Shown: piece by piece, positions 42,141-50,739 of the stretch
Layout: each line of letters begins with the position of its first letter
Numbering within the stretch: position 1 is the first letter of the stretch
Origin: Pseudomonadota bacterium
GTDB lineage: Bacteria > Pseudomonadota > Alphaproteobacteria > Rhizobiales > Rhizobiaceae
NCBI GenBank assembly: GCA_023404095.1
Contig: JAEYDD010000053.1
Coordinates: 1-64,000 of the forward strand
Reading direction: 5' to 3'
Length of the DNA: 64,000 bases
Position numbers and translations under genes: made by a program
The notes under the pieces: model-generated
The model's input: only the letters and a program-made list of their open reading frames with translations
Databases searched by the model: none
What the model was told of the DNA's origin: nothing

Positions 42141-43229
42141 TCACGCCTTCACGTAGTTGGCGGCGTTGTGCTTGTCCATCACCTCCTGGAAGCGCCGGGC
42201 AAACGCATCGTCGGCGAGCTTCTTGCGACGCTGGATGTCCTGGGTGGCGAGCATGTTCTTCTCGTGCATTTCCAGAAGGTCGCCGATGTGCTTCTGTGCC
42301 GCGGCGCCGATGCCGGCCATCGTTTCCTCGGCCGCGGTATCGACCTGGCTGCCGAGCGTGTTGATCCGGTGGGCGACGTCCTGCTGCGCGGCCGTCTTCA
42401 GCGAATCCTCCAGCGCCTTGTAGAGCACGATGCGCTGCTCGGTATCGATCGTCAGCTTGTTGATCAGCGTGTTCTGCGCGGCGATCTGGTTGTTGAGCGA
42501 GTCGACAAAGGTCTGGAACATCGAGGTGTAGCGTTCCAGCGTCTGGCTTTCGGCGAGCAGTTCCTGCTCCTTGGCCTGCTGCTCGTTGTACTCGGTGGCA
42601 AGCGTCGAGCGCTCGCCCTCCAGCTGCGTGCGCGTCTTCTGGTCGGCGGAGGCGGCGATCCGGTTTTCGATGTCCAGAAGCTGCGGGTTCAACTGCTCGA
42701 TCCGCTTCTGCGTGGTCTCCAGGTTCGCCATCGTCTGCTTGCGCCGCTCGATCACCTGGATCAGGCTTGCCTCGGAGGTCTTGTAGCGGCTGTCGAGCAC
42801 TGCCTTCTGGTCTTTCAGGATGCCGACGATCGTGTCGGACTTCGCCAAAAGCTCCTGGAGATTGCCCGAGAGCGACATGTTGCGCACGCGATCGGTGCGC
42901 ATGCGCTGCATCTTCTGCTTGGAGAAGATGCCGATGAATTTTTCGTAGCCGGTATAGCTCTTCATGCTCTCGAACTCGACGCCGAAGACATTGGTGGCGT
43001 CTTCGAGCCCGATGATCAGGTCGGCGATGTTCGCTTCCATCACCTTCTGCTGGGTCAGCACGTCCTGCAGACGGGCGTTCTCGATGTCGAAATTGGCGTC
43101 TCCGAGCTTGGTGTCCGCCTTGGCAAACTGCTCCAGTACGATCCCGGTCTGCTCCAGCTTGCCGCGCATCTGCTCGACGGTCTCGCGCGTCCGCGCGATC
43201 TCGGTATCGAAATTCTGAAGTGTCGCCAT
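42141..43229 (-). CDS. Coiled-coil protein, 362 aa (first gene of the AAA-ATPase block)
   Basis: A 362-residue cytosolic protein made almost entirely of long helices with heptad-like spacing. Examples are FDTEIARTRETVEQMRGKLEQ, IQVIERRKQTMANLETTQKR and EYNEQQAKEQELLAESQTLE. There are no membrane segments. It loosely recalls TelA-type toxic-anion-resistance proteins in helical layout, but I see no diagnostic motif. First in the 42141-35704 direction of transcription and separated from the next gene by RIME copy B. Possibly a scaffold for the AAA ATPase. Confidence 0.75.
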   Translation of the reverse strand: MATLQNFDTEIARTRETVEQMRGKLEQTGIVLEQFAKADTKLGDANFDIENARLQDVLTQQKVMEANIADLIIGLEDATNVFGVEFESMKSYTGYEKFIGIFSKQKMQRMRTDRVRNMSLSGNLQELLAKSDTIVGILKDQKAVLDSRYKTSEASLIQVIERRKQTMANLETTQKRIEQLNPQLLDIENRIAASADQKTRTQLEGERSTLATEYNEQQAKEQELLAESQTLERYTSMFQTFVDSLNNQIAAQNTLINKLTIDTEQRIVLYKALEDSLKTAAQQDVAHRINTLGSQVDTAAEETMAGIGAAAQKHIGDLLEMHEKNMLATQDIQRRKKLADDAFARRFQEVMDKHNAANYVKA

Positions 43230-43439
43230 CCCTCATCCCTCTCTCAACGACCGGCGCCATGCACCGGCCGGACAATGTGAAGACACCGCCGCGCGGCATC
43301 GCAGATGCAGAATTCCCGCCGCCTGCCTGCAGCACATGATGTGGGAAGCAGCGTCGCGGCTGCAACCCTTAAAGGCATGTATTTTTTGTATGAAACCTGA
43401 AAATGTCGACAGCCGCGCTGGCCGGCGCGGCCGCAGTTC

Positions 43440-43814
43440 TCATTGTGCGGCAGAAGCGCCCTTCAGGAAAGCGATGATATCGGCGATGTCCTGCGGCCTC
43501 TTCAGCCCGGCAAAGGCCATCGCCGTTCCCGGCACCATGGCCCTGGGCGCGGCGAGATAGTCCGCAAGCAACGCCTCGTCCCACACCCTGTCATTGCCAA
43601 ATGCAAACATGGCGGACGAGTAGCTGTAATCGGGAAACGACGCGACCGGGCGACCGACGATGCCCGCCAGCGACGGCCCGACCCGGTTCACCGGATCCGT
43701 GGTGTGACATGCCGCGCACTTCCGGAAAACGGCTCTTCCGGCCTCGGCGTCACCGGCAACGCCGGACGAGGCGGCGGCAAGCACGAGAAAGGTCGTCAGG
43801 ACGATCGATTTCAT
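43440..43814 (-). CDS. Class I c-type cytochrome
   Basis: A 124-residue periplasmic cytochrome c. A signal peptide (about 1-20, cleavage near GVAG-DA) is followed by the haem-binding CAACH (about 33-37), the conserved PSLAGIVGRP and the axial Met in VPGTAMAFAGL (about 93-103). This fits the cytochrome c2/c550 group. It lies 34 bp after the thymidine kinase gene on the same strand. The electron partners are not seen here. Confidence 0.92.
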   Translation of the reverse strand: MKSIVLTTFLVLAAASSGVAGDAEAGRAVFRKCAACHTTDPVNRVGPSLAGIVGRPVASFPDYSYSSAMFAFGNDRVWDEALLADYLAAPRAMVPGTAMAFAGLKRPQDIADIIAFLKGASAAQ

Positions 43815-43848
43815 GCGTGCGGCCCTCCAGCCTCTCGTTCGCCCTGCA

Positions 43849-44439
43849 TCAGGAGTCGGCCTGCATCAGGTCTTCCCAGTGGCGGCGGCAGTAGGACACG
43901 TATTTCTCGTTGCCGCCGACTTCGACCTGCGCCCCCTCCCTGACGAGGATCCCGTTCGCGTCAAGCCGCACCACCATGGTCGCCTTGCGCCCGCAATGAC
44001 AGATGGTGCGCACCTCGCGCAATTCGTCCGCTATTGCAAGCAGCGCGTTCGAGCCGGGGAACAGCTTGCCCTGGAAATCCGTCCTCAGGCCGTAGGTCAT
44101 CACCGGGATGCCCATGCGGTCAGCGATGCGCGCCAGTTGCCACACCTGCCGCTCACTCAGAAACTGCGCCTCGTCCACGAAGACGCAGGCGATCGGGCCG
44201 TCCCCGTCCGCACCCATCCCCTCCACCATCGCCTGCAGGTCGTCGTTCGCATCGAAGGCGATGGCATCCGAGTGCAGGCCGATCCGCGAGGAGATCCGTC
44301 CCCGTCCCGCGCGGTCGTCGAAGGCGGCGATGAAGATCGCCGTGCGCATGCCGCGCTCACGGTAGTTGTAGGACGCCTGCAGCAGCATCGTCGACTTGCC
44401 GGCGTTCATCGTCGCATAGTGGAAATAGAGTTTGGCCAT
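43849..44439 (-). CDS. tdk: Thymidine kinase
   Basis: Type II thymidine kinase, which phosphorylates thymidine in the salvage pathway. The 196-residue protein has the P-loop MNAGKSTMLLQ (about 11-21), Walker B CVFVDEAQFL (about 84-93) with the catalytic Glu, and the zinc-binding pair in ICHCGRKA plus YCRRHW near the C-terminus. The ATG at 44439 has a GAGGAAA site; an upstream extension does not look coding. Followed by the cytochrome c gene. Confidence 0.95.
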   Translation of the reverse strand: MAKLYFHYATMNAGKSTMLLQASYNYRERGMRTAIFIAAFDDRAGRGRISSRIGLHSDAIAFDANDDLQAMVEGMGADGDGPIACVFVDEAQFLSERQVWQLARIADRMGIPVMTYGLRTDFQGKLFPGSNALLAIADELREVRTICHCGRKATMVVRLDANGILVREGAQVEVGGNEKYVSYCRRHWEDLMQADS

Positions 44440-44627
44440 GATTTTTCCTCGTGGCCCGTTCTGGCGCGGAAGCACCCGGATTTCCAGCCATGGCGAGGCG
44501 AAGACCACAGATTTTCCAACGCTCCGTTCACAACGACATTCTTGCGCTCGATTGCGAAGCGCCGCGAAATAAACTAGTCCGGCGAAGGCTGTGTCAGGCA
44601 CGTAAAGTGCTTGAATGATGACGTTTT

Positions 44628-44649
44628 TGATGCTTGGCTTGCGGCATCA
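44628..44649. promoter_or_regulatory. Inverted repeat upstream of choX
   Basis: TGATGC (44628-44633) and GCATCA (44644-44649) are separated by 10 bases and sit just before the choX ribosome binding site. Another small dyad, GCAC-N5-GTGC, lies about 25 bp upstream. Either could be an operator or an RNA hairpin; the regulator is unknown. Confidence 0.3.
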
Positions 44650-44667
44650 GAACAAAAACGGGGAGCA

Positions 44668-45630
44668 ATGAACATGAAAATTGCATCGACACTGAAGGCA
44701 TCGGCTCTGGCTGCAGTCTCGCTTGTCGCGCTTGGCGTCGGCAGCGCACTGGCCGCAGAGGCCGAGAGCTGTGGCAAGGTCCGCTTCTCCGATGTCGGCT
44801 GGACCGATATCACCGCCACCACCGCAACCGCCTCGGCGATCCTCAAGGGCCTCGGCTACGAGACCGAAACCACCGTCCTGTCGGTCCCGGTCACCTACAC
44901 CTCGCTCGCCAACAAGGATATCGACGTCTTCCTGGGCAACTGGATGCCGACCATGGAAGCCGACATCAAGCCGTTCCGCGAGGCCGGTACGGTGGAAACC
45001 GTCCGCGAGAACCTGGAGGGCGCCAAGTACACGCTCGCCACCAATGCCAAGGGTGCCGATCTCGGCATCAAGGACTTCAAGGACATCGCCGCACAGAAGG
45101 ACGCCCTCGGCGGCAAGATCTACGGCATCGAGCCCGGCAACGACGGCAACCGCCTGATCATCGAAATGGTCGACAAGGGCAGCTTCGACCTCAAGGGCTT
45201 CGAGGTCGTGGAATCGTCGGAGCAGGGCATGCTCGCCGAAGTGGCCCGCGCAGAGCAGGACGGCGCACCGATCGTCTTCCTCGGCTGGGAGCCGCATCCG
45301 ATGAACGCCAACTTCAAGCTGACCTATCTGACCGGCGGCGACGATGTCTTCGGCCCGAACTTCGGCGGCGCGACGGTCTACACCAACGTCCGCCAGGGCT
45401 ACACCACCGAATGCCCGAACGTCGGGAAGCTCTTGCAGAACCTCAAGTTCACGCTGGAGATGGAAAACCAGATCATGGGCAAGATCCTCAACGACGGCGA
45501 GACCCCGGACGCGGCAGCGACCGCCTGGCTGAAGGCCAATCCCGCCGCGATCGAGCCTTGGCTGGCAGGCGTCACGACCAAGGACGGCGGCGATGGCCTT
45601 ACGGCCGTGAAGACCGCGCTCGGTCTCTGA
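44668..45630 (+). CDS. choX: Choline ABC transporter substrate-binding protein
   Basis: A 320-residue periplasmic binding protein of the OpuAC/ChoX type. A signal peptide (about 1-29, cleavage near ALA-AE) is followed by CGKVRFSDVGWTDITATTATAS, whose DVGWTD block gives binding-pocket aromatic residues. FLGNWMPTMEADIKPF and VFLGWEPHPMN complete the aromatic box for choline. The start MNMKIAS is chosen for its GGGGAGC site and signal peptide. A strong hairpin lies between it and choW, which would keep the binding protein more abundant than the permease. Confidence 0.93.
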   Translation: MNMKIASTLKASALAAVSLVALGVGSALAAEAESCGKVRFSDVGWTDITATTATASAILKGLGYETETTVLSVPVTYTSLANKDIDVFLGNWMPTMEADIKPFREAGTVETVRENLEGAKYTLATNAKGADLGIKDFKDIAAQKDALGGKIYGIEPGNDGNRLIIEMVDKGSFDLKGFEVVESSEQGMLAEVARAEQDGAPIVFLGWEPHPMNANFKLTYLTGGDDVFGPNFGGATVYTNVRQGYTTECPNVGKLLQNLKFTLEMENQIMGKILNDGETPDAAATAWLKANPAAIEPWLAGVTTKDGGDGLTAVKTALGL

Positions 45631-45637
45631 GCATGGC

Positions 45638-45665
45638 AAAGGCGGGACACGGTCCCGCCTTTTTT
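45638..45665 (+). terminator. Intrinsic terminator between choX and choW
   Basis: AAGGCGGGAC (45638-45647 region) pairs with GTCCCGCCTT across a 3-base loop and is followed by TTTT. It is expected to end most choX transcripts and let a fraction pass into choWV. Confidence 0.8.
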
Positions 45666-45820
45666 CGACCGTGCGAAGCGATCTGTCGCCCATAGACACA
45701 TCGACTTCACGATCGTCTGGTGATCTTCTGGTCCCGCCGCACTGCCGCTGCATGCCGTTGGGGGCAGCAGGCAGGATGGGGGCGTGAACCCGGCAACACT
45801 TGGAAGGCAGGTACGATTCC

Positions 45821-46693
45821 GTGGATTGGCTGACGAACATCAAACTGCCCATTGGCCCCTGGGCCAAGAGCGCGGTCACCTGGCTGACCACGAACGGCAA
45901 GGACCTCTTCGACCTGCTCAAGGTCGTCCTGCAGGCGGGCATCGATGCCATCCTGTTCCTGATGCAGGGGCCGTTCTCCAGCGACCAGGGCAGGTTTGCC
46001 TATGCGCTGGCGCTGATCGCGCTGATTACGCTCGTTTCCTGGTATCTGCGCCGGTCGCTCGGCGTGACGCTCTTCACGCTCCTCGGCCTGCTCCTGATCG
46101 TCAACCAGGGCTACTGGAAGGAGACGACCGAGACGCTTGCGCTCGTTCTCGCCGCCACCGGCGTCAGCATGGCCGTCGGCATCCCGCTCGGGATCGCCGC
46201 GGCCCGCCGCCCGGTGTTCTACGCCTTCCTGCGCCCCGTGCTCGACCTGATGCAGACGATTCCCACCTTCGTCTACCTGATCCCTGCGCTGATCCTGTTC
46301 GGCCTCGGCATGGTGCCCGGGCTGATCGCCACCGTCATCTTCGCCATCCCCGCCCCCATCCGCCTGACGCGGCTTGGCATCATCTCCACGCCCGAGTCGC
46401 TGGTGGAGGCCGCACAGGCCTTCGGAGCCACGCCGTCCCAGGTGCTGCGCAAGGTGGAATTGCCCTTCGCCACCCCGCAGATCATGGCCGGCCTGACCCA
46501 GACGATCATGCTGTCGCTGTCGATGGTCGTCATCGCAGCACTCGTCGGCGCCAAGGGTCTTGGCGTGCCAGTCGTTCGTGCACTGAACACGGTGAACATT
46601 TCCATGGGCTTCGAGGCCGGCCTGTGCATCGTCATCCTGGCGATCATTCTCGACCGCCTGTTCCGCTCTGCCGACGAAGGAGAAGGCGCATGA
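45821..46693 (+). CDS. choW: Choline ABC transporter permease
   Basis: A 290-residue inner-membrane permease with about six helices of the OpuAB type. The EAA loop that contacts the ATPase is seen in STPESLVEAAQAFGATPSQVLRKVELPFATPQI (about 191-223). The GTG at 45821 (VDWLTNIKLPIGPWAK) is preferred over a TTG at 45800, because homologues begin with this DWLT segment and a GGAAGG lies 15 bases upstream. The end overlaps choV by 4 bp. Confidence 0.9.
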   Translation: MDWLTNIKLPIGPWAKSAVTWLTTNGKDLFDLLKVVLQAGIDAILFLMQGPFSSDQGRFAYALALIALITLVSWYLRRSLGVTLFTLLGLLLIVNQGYWKETTETLALVLAATGVSMAVGIPLGIAAARRPVFYAFLRPVLDLMQTIPTFVYLIPALILFGLGMVPGLIATVIFAIPAPIRLTRLGIISTPESLVEAAQAFGATPSQVLRKVELPFATPQIMAGLTQTIMLSLSMVVIAALVGAKGLGVPVVRALNTVNISMGFEAGLCIVILAIILDRLFRSADEGEGA

Positions 46694-47733
46694 CCGAGGC
46701 TGTCGTCTTCGACAACGTCGACATCATCTTCGGCGAAAAGCCCGAACGCGCGCTGGCCATGGTCGATTCCGGCAGGACCCGCGACGAGATCGGCCGCGAA
46801 ACCGGCCTCGTCATGGGTGTCGCCGGCGCATCGCTCGCCATCCACGAGGGCGAGATCCTGGTACTGATGGGCCTTTCCGGCTCCGGCAAATCGACGCTCC
46901 TTCGCGCCGTGAACGGTCTTGCACCCGTCGTGCGCGGCGGGGTTCAGGTGAAGACCGGCAACGGCGCGCTCAACCCCTACAGCTGTTCGCCGAAGGCGCT
47001 GCGCGATTTCCGCATGCACACCGTCTCCATGGTATTCCAGCAGTTCGCCTTGCTGCCCTGGCGCACGGTCGCCGACAATGTCGGCTTCGGGCTGGAACTT
47101 GCCGGCATGCCGGAAGCCGAGCGCAAGGCCCGCGTCGATGAGCAGCTTAAGCTCGTCAACCTGACGCAGTGGGCCGGCCGAAAGGTCAACGAACTCTCGG
47201 GCGGCATGCAGCAGCGTGTGGGCCTTGCCCGCGCCTTTGCCACCGGCGCGCCGATCCTTCTGATGGACGAACCCTTCTCCGCCCTCGACCCGCTGATCCG
47301 AACGCGCCTGCAGGACGAACTGCTCGAATTCCAGCGCCGCCTGAAGAAGACGATCATCTTCGTCAGCCACGATCTCGATGAGGCCTTCCGCATCGGCAAC
47401 CGGATCGCCATCATGGAAGGCGGCCGGATCATCCAGTGCGGCACGCCGCAGGACATCGTCAAGAACCCGGCGAACCAGTATGTGGCGGACTTCGTGCAGA
47501 ACATGAACCCCATCAACATGCTGACGGCGCAGGACGTAATGCAGACGGGCCTTGCCGGGCCTGCGGTCGGCGTCACCGCCACGGCCCGCCCCGATACGCC
47601 GCTGGTCGACATCCTCGACGCCATGTCGCGCCAGCCCGGCAATGTCGGCGTGGTCGAAAACGGGGCGATCGTCGGCATGATCAACGCGCAGAACGTCGTC
47701 GAAAGCCTGACCCGCCACCGCCGCCGCGAGTAA
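46690..47733 (+). CDS. choV: Choline ABC transporter ATP-binding protein
   Basis: A 347-residue ATPase of the OpuAA/ProV type. Walker A is GLSGSGKST (about 61-69), the signature LSGGMQQRVGLARA (about 172-185) and Walker B PILLMDEPFSALD (about 192-204), with H-loop VSHD. A single CBS-like remnant forms the C-terminus (MSRQPGNVGVVENGAIVGMI). It overlaps choW by 4 bp. The N-terminal stretch IIFGEKPERALAMVDSGRTRDEI is typical of choline/betaine importers. Together with ChoX and ChoW it imports choline. Confidence 0.93.
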   Translation: MTEAVVFDNVDIIFGEKPERALAMVDSGRTRDEIGRETGLVMGVAGASLAIHEGEILVLMGLSGSGKSTLLRAVNGLAPVVRGGVQVKTGNGALNPYSCSPKALRDFRMHTVSMVFQQFALLPWRTVADNVGFGLELAGMPEAERKARVDEQLKLVNLTQWAGRKVNELSGGMQQRVGLARAFATGAPILLMDEPFSALDPLIRTRLQDELLEFQRRLKKTIIFVSHDLDEAFRIGNRIAIMEGGRIIQCGTPQDIVKNPANQYVADFVQNMNPINMLTAQDVMQTGLAGPAVGVTATARPDTPLVDILDAMSRQPGNVGVVENGAIVGMINAQNVVESLTRHRRRE

Positions 47734-47922
47734 CGTCGGCGTGAACGCCGGGGCTGCGCGACAATGCCTGTCCTGCGCGGCCCAACTCACCGGATCCAAC
47801 GTCGCACTGGAGCCTGTCTGGTTCGTTCGATCAGACGGACTGCAGTGCGTCCTTGTTTCGTTTGTCTTTCCGGGAGAAAAGGTTTCCATTTTCCCTGACA
47901 AACCCTACCAGGCGAGGCCAGC

Positions 47923-48696
47923 ATGACAGAGAACGACAAGGACGCGCCGAAGGTTTTGCGCGAGACCGACGACCAGGCGCGCCGAATGGCCCGGGTGCTG
48001 CTGCGCTCGGCGCGCAGTGCCGCACTCGCCGTGCTCGAGCCGGAGACCGGTCATCCCTTTGCCAGCCGGGTTCTGACGGGGATGGATATCGACGGCGTTC
48101 CGGTGATCCTGGTCTCGGCCCTTTCCGTCCATACGCAGGCGCTGCGGCGCGATCCCCGCTCCTCGCTCCTTGCCGGCGAACCCGGCAAGGGCGATCCCCT
48201 CGCCCATCCCCGTCTGACCGTCATCACCCGGGCCGAGGAAGTGGATCGCAACAGCGACGCACATGCCCGCCTGCGCGAACGTTTCGTCAGAAGGCATCCG
48301 AAGGCGCAACTCTACGTCGATTTTCCGGATTTCACCTTCTTCCGGCTTGTACCCCTGCGAGCCAATCTGAACGGTGGATTTGGCAAGGCCTATCTGCTGG
48401 AGGCAGAAGACCTTCTGATTCGCTCAGCCGTTCGCGAAGCCCTTGCCGGCCGCGAAGCTGCCGCAATCGACCACATGAACAGCGACCATGCGGACGCCGC
48501 CGGAATCTATGCCAGCCACTATCTCGGCGCGAAGAAAGGCAACTGGGTCATCGCTGGAATCGATGCGGCCGGCATCGACCTCGCGGCAGGCGACCAACTG
48601 AAACGCCTTGAATTCCAACAGGAATTGACCGATCCGATGCAGTTGCGCACGGTCCTGGCCGACCTGCTTCACGCCGCCCGCCCCCAACAAGGCTGA
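47923..48696 (+). CDS. HugZ-like pyridoxamine-phosphate-oxidase-fold protein with DUF2470
   Basis: A 257-residue protein with an N-terminal split-barrel (PNPOx-like) domain (RSARSAALAVLEPETGHPFASRVL through FTFFRLVPLRANLNGGFGKAYLL). A C-terminal DUF2470 domain holds DHMNSDHADAAGIY (about 185-198). This arrangement is that of the HugZ/HutZ haem-utilisation family. The His/Asp-rich DUF2470 helix is where HugZ binds haem. Haem degradation is therefore possible but not shown. It stands alone after choV. Confidence 0.82.
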   Translation: MTENDKDAPKVLRETDDQARRMARVLLRSARSAALAVLEPETGHPFASRVLTGMDIDGVPVILVSALSVHTQALRRDPRSSLLAGEPGKGDPLAHPRLTVITRAEEVDRNSDAHARLRERFVRRHPKAQLYVDFPDFTFFRLVPLRANLNGGFGKAYLLEAEDLLIRSAVREALAGREAAAIDHMNSDHADAAGIYASHYLGAKKGNWVIAGIDAAGIDLAAGDQLKRLEFQQELTDPMQLRTVLADLLHAARPQQG

Positions 48697-48736
48697 AGCA
48701 CGAAACCGCTTCCGCGCCTACCCCCATTTCTGGCCC

Positions 48737-48781
48737 TTGATGTGTTTGGTTTTGTTTATATGCTAACAGTCGTACAGTACG
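48737..48781 (+). promoter_or_regulatory. Promoter and adjoining palindrome of the ArsR-family gene
   Basis: TTGATG (48737-48742), a 16-base spacer and TATGCT (48759-48764) fit a promoter. Directly after it CGTAC-A-GTACG (48771-48781) is a perfect dyad, well placed for autorepression. It does not match the published NolR consensus exactly. Confidence 0.45.
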
Positions 48782-48824
48782 GGACCGCACATATTGAATT
48801 TGATACGCATTGAAGGAGTTTCCA

Positions 48825-49160
48825 ATGGACACTTTTTCTGAAGACGAGCAAGCACAGGCGGAAGTTGCGACCAACTTCCTTTCGGCGGTGGCGAATCCCA
48901 AGCGCCTGCTGATCCTGAAGGTACTCGTCGGTGGAGAAATCGCTGTCGGCGCACTCGCACAGAAGGTCGGGCTCAGCCAGTCTGCCCTGTCCCAGCATCT
49001 GTCCAAGTTGCGCGCACAGAATCTCGTCTCCACGCGTCGTGACGCTCAGACGATCTATTATTCCAGCAAGTCGGAGGCAGTTCTGACCATTCTGGACGCG
49101 ATCGACAGCATCTTCAGTGACGCGCTCCCCCGCGACAGCAGACAGCTGCGCTACGCCTGA
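48825..49160 (+). CDS. NolR-like ArsR family transcriptional regulator
   Basis: A 111-residue winged-helix repressor. The core ANPKRLLILKVLVGGEIAVGALA and the recognition helix VGLSQSALSQHLSKLRAQNLVSTRRDAQTIYYSS closely resemble NolR of Sinorhizobium, which represses nod and other genes. No metal-binding CxC motif of ArsR/SmtB sensors is present. ATG 48825 has a strong AAGGAG site. A perfect terminator follows. I call it NolR-like and do not claim it controls nodulation here, since no nod genes are in the window. Confidence 0.87.
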   Translation: MDTFSEDEQAQAEVATNFLSAVANPKRLLILKVLVGGEIAVGALAQKVGLSQSALSQHLSKLRAQNLVSTRRDAQTIYYSSKSEAVLTILDAIDSIFSDALPRDSRQLRYA

Positions 49161-49183
49161 GATCGACCTAAGAAGCCAATTCC

Positions 49184-49217
49184 AAACGCCCGGCGAAGCC
49201 ACTTCGCCGGGCGTTTT
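49184..49217 (+). terminator. Terminator of the NolR-like gene
   Basis: AAACGCCCGGCGAAG and CTTCGCCGGGCGTTT (15-bp perfect stem, 3-base loop) end with TTTT. Confidence 0.9.
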
Positions 49218-49287
49218 CCCTTGTTGTTTGGTGCGCGCGCGGGCTGGGCGGACTTGACGGCGCACGCCGCTTCGATAGTTTGACCAA

Positions 49288-49303
49288 CAGGTAAAAAAAC
49301 CTG
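49288..49303. promoter_or_regulatory. Palindrome upstream of the aminotransferase gene
   Basis: CAGGT (49288-49292), six A, ACCTG (49299-49303), about 45 bp before the start codon. A GntR- or MarR-type operator is possible; the protein is unknown. Confidence 0.35.
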
Positions 49304-49346
49304 GCGGGAACTACTCCGCCAAGAAAACATGGCCCCGGAGATCCTC

Positions 49347-50672
49347 ATGTCCAATCGCCTGAACACCCCCAACGATATGCGTGCCTTCTGGATGCCGTTC
49401 ACGGCAAACCGGCAGTTCAAGAAGGAACCGCGCCTCTTCGTCAGCGCCAAGGACATGCACTACCAGACCCATGACGGGCGTGAGGTTCTTGACGGCACTG
49501 CTGGGCTTTGGTGCGTCAATGCCGGTCACTGCCGTCCGAAGATCACCGAGGCGATCCGCGAACAGGCGGGCGAACTCGACTATGCGCCCGCCTTCCAGCT
49601 CGGCCACCCGAAAGCCTTCGAGCTCGCCAACCGCCTGGTCGACATCGCCCCCGAAGGCATGAACCATGTTCTCTACACCAATTCCGGTTCGGAATCGGTC
49701 GACACGGCACTGAAGGTCGCGCTTGCCTATCACCGCGCCAAGGGCGACGGTTCGCGCTTCCGCCTGATCGGCCGCGAACGCGGCTATCACGGCGTCAACT
49801 TCGGCGGCATCTCCGTCGGCGGCATCGTCTCAAACCGCAAGATGTTCGGCACGCTCCTCACCGGCGTCGACCACATGCCCCACACCCACCTTCCGGAAAA
49901 GAACGCCTTTACCCGCGGCCAGCCGGAACATGGCGGCGACCTCGCCAGCGAACTCGAGCGCATCGTCACCCTGCACGACGCCTCGACGATCGCCGCCGTC
50001 ATCGTCGAGCCGGTCGCCGGCTCCACCGGCGTGCTGATCCCGCCGAAGGGCTACCTGCAGAAGCTGCGCGAGCTCTGCACGAAACACGGCATCCTGTTGA
50101 TCTTCGATGAAGTCATCACCGGTTTCGGCCGCCTCGGCGCCCCGTTTGCCGCACAGTATTTCGACGTCAAGCCCGATATCATCACCACCGCCAAGGGCCT
50201 GACCAACGGCGTCATCCCGATGGGCGCCGTCTTCGTCACCTCGGAGATCCACGACGCCTTCATGAACGGCCCGGAACACCTGATCGAGTTCTTCCACGGC
50301 TACACCTATTCCGGCAATCCGATCGCGTCCGCCGCAGCCCTCGGCACCCTCGACACCTACAAGGAAGAGGGCCTTTTGACACGCGCCGCCCAACTCGCCT
50401 CCTACTGGGAGGACGGGCTCCATTCGCTGAAGGACTGCCCGAACGTCATCGACATCCGCAACATCGGCCTGATCGGCGCGATCGAGCTGTCGCCGATCGC
50501 CGGCGAACCGACCAAGCGCGCCTTCTCCGCCTTCCTCAAGGCCTATGAGCGAGGCCTGCTGATCCGCACCACCGGCGACATCATCGCGTTGTCCCCGCCG
50601 CTGATCATCGAGAAGCACCATATCGACGAGCTGTTCGAGAAGCTGCGTGGCGTGCTGAAGGACAACATCTGA
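49347..50672 (+). CDS. Omega-amino acid--pyruvate aminotransferase (class III)
   Basis: A 441-residue PLP enzyme of the beta-alanine/omega-amino-acid:pyruvate type. Family marks are MRAFWMPFTANRQFKKEPRLFV at the N-terminus, YTNSGSESVDTALKVAL (PLP phosphate loop, about 111-127), LIFDEVITGFGRLG (about 251-264) and the Schiff-base Lys in ITTAKGLTNG (about 279-288). ATG 49347 (MSNRL) has a CGGAGA site and gives the usual length; ATG 49329 is possible. It probably links beta-alanine or similar amines to pyruvate/alanine. The exact amine is unknown. Confidence 0.9.
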   Translation: MSNRLNTPNDMRAFWMPFTANRQFKKEPRLFVSAKDMHYQTHDGREVLDGTAGLWCVNAGHCRPKITEAIREQAGELDYAPAFQLGHPKAFELANRLVDIAPEGMNHVLYTNSGSESVDTALKVALAYHRAKGDGSRFRLIGRERGYHGVNFGGISVGGIVSNRKMFGTLLTGVDHMPHTHLPEKNAFTRGQPEHGGDLASELERIVTLHDASTIAAVIVEPVAGSTGVLIPPKGYLQKLRELCTKHGILLIFDEVITGFGRLGAPFAAQYFDVKPDIITTAKGLTNGVIPMGAVFVTSEIHDAFMNGPEHLIEFFHGYTYSGNPIASAAALGTLDTYKEEGLLTRAAQLASYWEDGLHSLKDCPNVIDIRNIGLIGAIELSPIAGEPTKRAFSAFLKAYERGLLIRTTGDIIALSPPLIIEKHHIDELFEKLRGVLKDNI

Positions 50673-50739
50673 CGCCGCGGCCCTGACATCGGCTCGGCAG
50701 CCGCCACATTGCGGCAAACCTTTCTAACGACGCGACGTC

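Noticed and set aside
41898..43280. Long plus-strand frame opposite the coiled-coil gene
   Set aside because: It runs through the RIME element and mirrors a strongly helical protein; no independent support.
47741..47926. 61-codon ORF between choV and the HugZ-like gene
   Set aside because: No ribosome binding site, no homology features, and it overlaps the start of the HugZ-like gene.
48750..48775. Exact NolR consensus operator upstream of the NolR-like gene
   Set aside because: A TTAG-N9-AA match exists on the minus strand, but the flanking base deviates from the recalled consensus, so I list only the separate dyad.
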